Part shown: positions 57,814 through 64,000 of the stretch, piece after piece | How positions within the stretch are numbered: position 1 is the first letter of the stretch | How the letters are laid out: the number at the start of each line of letters is the position of its first letter | Made by a program: the position numbers and the translations under genes | Notes under the pieces: generated by a model | Database searches by the model: none | Seen by the model: the letters and a program-made list of their open reading frames with translations, nothing else | What the model was told of the DNA's origin: nothing | Origin: Channallabes apus | Lineage: Eukaryota > Chordata > Actinopteri > Siluriformes > Clariidae | Assembly: GCA_030522415.1 (NCBI GenBank) | Contig: CM060126.1 | Coordinates: 2,252,833-2,316,832, forward strand | Length of the DNA: 64,000 nt | Reading direction: 5' to 3'

Positions 57814-58834
57814 TATATAAAAACGTAGTGGCAGGCTTTTGAGAGGGCGGGGTTAGTGGGCTCATTCATACGAAGTAGAGGTTAGAGTCAGAATTTGTAT
57901 TTGTTTTGCATGTCTGGTGTAAGAGGAGAGTAAAGGAGAGTCTTCAGGTGCTTAGACAAACACATCAATCATTTGAAAGCAGATTACAGCTGGCTTCTCA
58001 GCATCGCGTCGCCTTGTTATTTGTCCAAGGACACTGCACTAAAGAAAAGGGAATAAAAAAGAATGAAAAGAAAACTTTTAAAAACGCTCCCAGCCATTTT
58101 CTTCCAACTTCTAAAAATAGTCTCGGATGCAAACGGATGTGTTGATGGATGAAGATAAGGACTACAGTCCCTTTTTTGCGAGTCATTACGTTTCTTTTTC
58201 TATTGTTTTCCCTTTTTTTTTCTCCCTCAACAGCACCACTTGATTAAATGGGTTTGTTTTTCCTCTGAACGCAAAAGCCGATCTGTTTGGATAGCATGAA
58301 AAAAAAAAAACTCTGCAAAACATAAAAATAGGTTTAACGATGATAGATGTGATTTTTCTTTTTTCAAAACAATCTCTGTAGTGTCCTTAGCTTTGCTCTG
58401 TGCATAATAACATATTGTTCACTACCTAGTGCGCTTCAACTATAGTTGGAAACAATGCAGTACTTGGTTGTAGTGTCCATGTTTAAAGATTTAGGACATG
58501 TCCATGGAGGACTAGCGATTGTGTGGGGATTTTTATGTGCACTATATAGTGAATACGGAGTGCATTTGGGACACGCCCTTCAGTGCAGTGCTATAGTGTA
58601 GTGTACTGTATAAGGGTGTTTGAATCCGGACACTTCCAGAGTGATGATGTTTAGGTTGAATATCGATTGAAAAGAGTCTGTAATTTGGGACACGTCCAAA
58701 GTGGGTTGATGAGCATGAGTCGTCTGATGTAGTGTTTACTTGGAGGTGGTTGGTTGGTGGTTTGTGATGCTGTTTGGTTTGGGACAAAGTGGAAGGATAA
58801 TTGCTCATTTAATAATAGCAGAAATCATTTTCCT
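57814..58834. other. non-coding stretch with possible repeat
   Basis: No gene. The segment 58420-58700 (GTGCACTATATAGTGAATAC, TTTGGGACACG repeated) resembles fish interspersed repeats, without definable ends. Confidence 0.45.
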
Positions 58835-58843
58835 AATATGACT

Positions 58844-59443
58844 TTAGACAGCAGTTTAAACTTTCAAACTCACATTGACTCGGTTGTCAGGGCAGGATTT
58901 TTTCATCTTCGCCTCCTTGCAAAGGTCAAACCCTTTTTGAACCAGAGCGACCTGGAGAAAGCCATTCATGCTTTTATTAGTTCGCGGCTAGACTATTGCA
59001 ACGCACTTTATGTGGGAATCACTCAAGCTCGGTTACATCGTCTGCAACTTGTGCAGAATGCTGCGGCTCGTATGCTGACCAATAACCGAAAAAATGATCA
59101 CATCACACCAATTTTGTATTCCCTTCACTGGCTTCCGGTACAGTTCCGGATTCAGTTTAAACTTTTGATGTTTGTTTTTAATGCGATTAATGGTCTGGCA
59201 CCGTCCTACTTGTGTGAGACAATAAGCTCCTATCACCAAGGTAGAGCCTTACGTTCTGCAAACCAAAACCTGCTAGTGGTCCCTCGGTCAAGATACAAGC
59301 AATGGGGTGATCGCTCCTTTGCAGTCGCTGGCCGTAAACTCTGGAACACCATTCCACCAGAGTTACGCAAAATTAAGGACCTTCCTTTGTTTAAAGCACA
59401 ACTAAAGACCCACTTATTTAGAATGGCTTTTAATATTTTATAA
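58844..59443 (+). pseudogene. LINE ORF2 C-terminal fragment
   Basis: About 200 codons remain open, ending at the TAA at 59441-59443; the reading extends upstream to 58754 in non-LINE sequence. Motifs: LDSSLNFQTHIDSVVRAGFF, HAFISSRLDYCNALYVGI, LQLVQNAAARMLTNNRKNDH, ITPILYSLHWLPVQFRIQFK, and the terminal GDRSFAVAGRKLWNTIPPEL. These form the region after the RT thumb in CR1/L2 LINEs. The endonuclease and RT core are absent, so it has no activity, although the frame is undamaged, which implies a fairly young insertion. Confidence 0.92.
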
Positions 59444-59690
59444 TTTTATAATTTTATGCTTTTTATAATTTAGTTTTATTTATTTATTTTTTTTTTTTTA
59501 TTATTAGTGTTATACTATAACTTCCATTTATAATGTTCATTTATTTATTTATGACTATAAAATTTTTTATTGCGATTTTATTGTGATTTTTTAGTGCTGT
59601 GAAGCACTTTGGTTCAACTTTGATTGCTGTAAAGTGCTACAGTATATAAATACTGTAAATGTTGATTGATTGATTGATTGATTGACGTCA
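58844..59690 (+). mobile_element. L2/CR1-like LINE, 3' end
   Basis: A 5'-truncated LINE, as is usual after incomplete reverse transcription. It includes the C-terminal coding region, an AT-rich 3' UTR, and a 3' terminus with GCTGTAAAGTGCTACAGTAT followed by TGTTGATTGATTGATTGATT, the (ATTG)n tail common in fish L2-like LINEs. The exact 5' truncation point is near 58840. Confidence 0.88.
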
Positions 59691-59845
59691 TGTAATGATT
59701 TTCAACAAAACTGATCAGCATGTCTTCGATGTTGATTTCTTCCTTTCTGAACATCTGTAAATCAAGTTCATTCCTGCTTTTCAGAAATTAAAAAAGTCTC
59801 AGCATTTCATATAATAAATATTTTATACCGCCTGTGTTTTATACA

Positions 59846-59890
<45 letters not shown>

Positions 59891-60179
59891 AGCTCTTCTT
59901 TCCACCTGTGCGCATTTCATTTCACACTTGCCCCAAGGAAACACTTCTTTCTTCTCGTTTCTTCTCCGCTCTCTTCAAGTAATCCTCCTCTTCTACCTAA
60001 AACTTCTTCTCATCCATTTTTGTCCTCCAGCCCACCTGACTAATTTATATGCACACATCTGATAAAGATTAAGCCCAAAGATGTGTACCTTCTGTTTGTG
60101 TTTCCTGTTGAAAATCTGTACAGTGCACAATAATTGTGTATCGCAGAAGTAAAATGTGTATGCTCATAAATTGCTGAGC
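59691..60179. other. non-coding stretch with (GT)n
   Basis: A (GT)n run lies at about 59848-59887. Nothing else recognised. Confidence 0.6.
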
Positions 60180-61020
60180 ACAGACGTCTTCAGGAAATCA
60201 GCTACAACTTTTGCATTTCTAGAATCAAGTCATTTCTGAACCAGGGACAATGTCTTACCTGGGCAAAGGAGAAAAAGAACTGGACTGCTGTTCAGTGGAC
60301 TGTTTTCAGATGAGAGTAAAGTTTGCATTTCATTTAGAAATTAATTCTCCTGAAGAGGCACACAAGCCAAGTCCAGTGTGAAGTTTCCACAGTCTGTGAT
60401 ACGTCGTGATGCCATGTCATCTCTTGGTGTTAGTCCGAAGTCAACTCAGAGTCCACTAGGAGATTTTGCAGGGCTTCATGCTTCCGTCTGCTGACAAGCT
60501 TCATGGAGATGTCGATTTCCTGTTCCAGCACTACAGTGATAAAACTACTGGATTGCTGACCATGATATTAAATGCATCACTGGCCAGCCAACTCACCTGA
60601 CCTGAACTCTGAGTAGATGAAGATGAGAAAGACCTGACTCAACAATACAGACTGAGCTTAAGGCTGCTATTAAAGCAACCCGGTCTTCAGTAAGACCTCA
60701 GCAGTGCTACAGGATGAGCACATCCATGCTATGACATGCTGATGCAATAATTAACACTAAAGAAGACTGAACCAAGTACTAAGTGCATAGATTAATGTAG
60801 TTTTTCAGAAGTTCTGTACTGTGAAACGTTTTAAATCGATCTTAGGAAATATTTCAATAATTTGAGATACTGGATTTTTTATTTCCATGAGCCATAATCA
60901 TCGACATTAAAACAAAGAAGGCTTGAAATATTTCACTTCACATGCAATGAATCAAGAACATATAAGATTTCCATATAAAAAAATAAAGAGAAAAAGCTTT
61001 AAACCCATAATGTTATTTTT
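60180..61020 (+). pseudogene. Tc1-like transposase relic
   Basis: Plus-strand DNA shows a decayed transposase with several deletions. The part near 60255-60320 reads about SYLGKGEKELDCCSVDCFQM in broken frame, where TGTTTTCAGATGAGAGTAAA is the first catalytic block (SDESK). At about 60590 CCAACTCACCTGACCTGAAC encodes NSPDLN before the glutamate, and 60655-60720 corresponds to the C-terminus. The sequence to 61020, with ATTAAAACAAAGAAGGCTTG, matches the 3' side of the same family as I remember it. The family differs from the others in the window. Confidence 0.7.
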
Positions 61021-64000
61021 TTTTAGATGCACTGTATAGTTAGCCACACCTACAAAACTCCATAAAAGGAAATGCTCAAAATAGAGCTGAAAAGGACCAA
61101 AAACATCCCAAAAAACCTTAATAAAGGCTAAATCTTTCATGTTTTTTTTTTCCTTATTTCAGACCTAAAATCAAAACTGACCTTTTCATTTGTTTCCTTT
61201 GGTCAGATTGATTGTGCATGATTCATTTTTAAATGTAAAATGAATATAGATTTTTTTTCCCTCCCTTGTCTCTAAATGCCTGCTTGCTTTAATGACATGC
61301 CAGGAAAAAAAAAATTGTAAGAAAAACGAAAATGTAAAACATGTCACATTGTGTCATCGTTATTGCCGCTCTCCTGCTACCATAGAAACACGAAAAGCCC
61401 TGTTCCTATTAATAGGGCGCCATTACTTTTGTCCTAATTGAATGGCTGGTCTTATTTATCTTTTGAATTTAAACGGCAGAATTTGCACTAAACGTTCAGT
61501 AAATCGAGGCACGTTTAAAAATAAATATGCGGTTATAAAGTCTAAAGTGTAATCTATAAATAAAATCGCTGGAACTCGTTAGCGTTTCACATTAACCAGT
61601 CGTCTTACACAAAAAATTTACACACCTCGGAGGAGAGGAAGGAGTACATAGAAAGTCTCCAGCAACTAGATTTCCAGCAGGGAACGCGAGCAGAGACGTG
61701 TTATATCTCGACAGCTGCCGCTTGTTGTATATTTCATCATTTTGCCATGTTCCTTTTTCCCTATAGCGCTCGCATGACTGGCAGATTGCTTTATAGCAGG
61801 TGCAGAGCATCAGCCAGCGGCGTCTCAACCCCGGACGTTAGCGTTAGCCACAGAACAGACGACTGGCCCGGGGACTCGGTCCAGAACCGCAGAGGACGAA
61901 AGCACCATTTGCTGTCAAAGTTTAGCATGATTGATGCGTCTGAGCTCCTCCGAACAATCTGTGCACTTCCAGAGATATTAAGTGATGAACAGGATGCGAG
62001 CCCGGATGCTGCTAACTCTGTTAGCCTTTCCTCATGAGAGTTAGCTAATAGGGGCCTTGTTTATTTTTCATTCTGAAAAAGCGAACTCTAAAATCATCCA
62101 GACAGGCTTTTATTAAGAGGATACGGTGGCAGGCGATGGCAGATCGCTGACATTTCATTAAATTGTTCGTCTCTCTCTAAGGTACCACGTCCCGTTTTGA
62201 CCTTTAGCGCAAGCTAACCAAGCGCGCAACGGACCCGATCTTCCGAGGTCCGGAAATCTGGCAGAATCAAATCGGTGATTCATTTAACTTTCTTCGGTAT
62301 GTGAGATATACTGTATATTTAGAGTTTCAGAGCGAGAGATCAAATAGACATCGAAATGATCCTCAGATTGATTTGATGTACTAGCTGCGAATCTTTTACT
62401 AAGTCAAACAGAATATTTCATTGAAGAAATCACAGAGTTCTGATCTTCTTTTTTTTTTCTTTTGCCAAAGATCACAGAGTTCTTCTTGTGAGCATGAATA
62501 ACTTCTTTTTGCAGAGGATGAAGATGATGTGTCTTACAAAGGGCAAACTGTGCCAGGGTTGCGCAGTGCCCGTGTCCATCACTTCATCTTTCTCCTGCTG
62601 ACTCGATTAAAGAACAGATGGCTCGAATAGCTGACGATACACGACGCCATCACACACTGTCCAACTTCCCATTATTCTACTCGCAGAATGACTTTCAATC
62701 CTGATCCACTCGAATCAAAGCTACTGACAGGAGAAATCATATATATACGCTACAGATGGGGCACGGAGTGATGCCGAAGTCGGACTTCTAAAGTCATCCT
62801 GTAATTACCGTTAATTAACAATAAATCTTTTCTTAGCTCAAGTTGCTTAATATAAAAACAATAATAAAGAACATTAAACGTTGAGCAAATATCCCCGTGT
62901 CTTTTAAAGCTTTAATGCTTTTATGATGTCACACTGAAAGAGTGAAACAGTAATATTGTACATCATGTTATTGCTTTGACTTCCTCAACATCCCAGTAGG
63001 AACCCTAACATCGTGTGAGCGTACTAATCTAGTTATAATGACATTGTGGCGATGTTCCCTATCGATGCAATGTGATTTTTTTAAAGCTAGACTATAGAAA
63101 TTTGATAAAATAATGTTGAGCTAACAGTGAATAAATGACCCCAAAACAACATCACAAATACATCACAAAAATAAAAAAAACTGTAACCTTTATTTTTATC
63201 ATTTATGGCAATTAACATCCTTTCACACAATGTCCAACATGTCTCTTAAGTTTCTTAACAGGGTTTAGAACTCTGACGAATACAACAGCTTCCCCCACGC
63301 AACATGTGTATCTCATGTCACACATCTCTAAGTGTTGTAATGTTACCTCTCTGTTTCATTTACTTTCAAAAATATTACCATACCATTATTACCATATCAC
63401 CAAAATTCATTTTCAAAAACAACCCAATACCAATATTTTCCCATTGTCCATGATGTTGTCAAATTAACATCACCACAACGTTCTGACAACCAAAAATTTA
63501 TGCTACACACAAGGTTCAGCGCCATGATAGACCTTTACAACCTCTTCCATCAATTCCTTACTTCGTTAAGTTCGCTTCATGAGAAGAGCTAGACACGAGC
63601 TTACCCGTAATCCCTCTGAAACTACAAAGGGTTCAGGGTTTGGGGCTTACACTCGGGGCTCTGAGATCACCGCTAGAAAGCTAAGGGAGGCGCTCGCTCT
63701 CAGGGTCCTCATGCGAGCGAGTCATTTTCATAGTTTCTGCTCCCTGCGTCTCTCTTTTTTTTCCACCTCAACTCTTTTTCCTTCTTTTGTCCCGTAATAT
63801 GAAAGAAGGCTGCTGAGAAACTCAGGCTGTTTTTTTCATCTCCTGCCAAAGCCGCAGCCTGACTGAACTTTTTTCAAAGTGCTCACGATCAAAGTTCTTT
63901 TTTTTCCTTTTCTTTTGAATTTGGACGGTCTCGAGGCGCATCGTTTTTTCTCTTCAGTTTTTATCTGGGGTATAGGCAAGCCTTCGGAGTACGGCAGGCT
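61021..64000. other. repeat-poor stretch, possible host regulatory DNA
   Basis: No transposon or gene was recognised in the last 3 kb. The intervals 61350-61520, 61780-62160 and 63570-63720 are GC-balanced and free of simple repeats. A 96-codon open frame (61747-62037) has no recognisable domain. The intervals could be conserved non-coding DNA or unrecognised exons. Confidence 0.4.

Noticed and set aside
61747..62037. 96-codon frame possibly coding for a small protein
   Set aside because: No recognisable domain, no clear splice or promoter context; kept only as part of the unannotated repeat-poor stretch.

Overview
This is vertebrate nuclear DNA, almost certainly from a teleost fish. It is AT-rich, full of (GT)n, (GA)n and (TCTA)n microsatellites, and built largely of transposable elements: Tc1-like transposons with long terminal inverted repeats (TIRs), Ty3/gypsy LTR retrotransposons, LINE fragments of at least three kinds, and a tRNA-headed SINE whose body resembles families I remember from catfishes (Mermaid/Merman). 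A catfish or other otophysan is my best guess; it rests on recalled repeat resemblance, not on a search. No bacterial-style operon, rRNA, functional tRNA or CRISPR array is present, and no host protein gene can be named. One short stretch (2156-2305, minus) could be a terminal host exon.

Layout. 0-13 kb: a decayed Tc1 transposase, a 40-bp minisatellite, a dense microsatellite/minisatellite block, and two ~180-bp inverted repeat arms. 13-21 kb: a SINE, a LINE of the restriction-like-endonuclease type split by a Tc1 relic, a minus-strand APE-type LINE relic, and another Tc1 relic. 21.5-23.2 kb: a near full-length Tc1 element with a frameshifted transposase. 27.3-30 kb: a broken Ty3/gypsy element on the minus strand in which integrase lies upstream of reverse transcriptase and gag carries a SCAN-like segment (Gmr1-like). 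32.9-37.3 kb: a multi-level nest (minisatellite > SINE > hAT-like element > second SINE and a Tc1/mariner-like element), with target duplications readable at several levels. 43.0-43.9 kb: a Harbinger-like element. 45.0-48.7 kb: a chromodomain-type Ty3/gypsy element with both LTRs and a 5-bp target duplication, internally deleted. 52.0-54.4 kb: a second nest (SINE > CACTG-ended element > Harbinger-like element). 54.6-57.8 kb: two Tc1 elements of different families side by side, separated only by TATA; the second has an intact 340-residue DD34E transposase. 58.8-61.0 kb: an L2/CR1-like LINE 3' end and a Tc1 relic. 61-64 kb: mostly low-repeat sequence, possibly host regulatory DNA.

The only convincing complete protein-coding gene is the Tc1 transposase at 56571-57593. 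Nothing here amounts to a new multi-gene system. The most interesting points are the integrase-first gypsy element, the intact Tc1 with Sleeping-Beauty-like IR/DR ends, and the two insertion nests, whose target duplications give a relative order of insertion.
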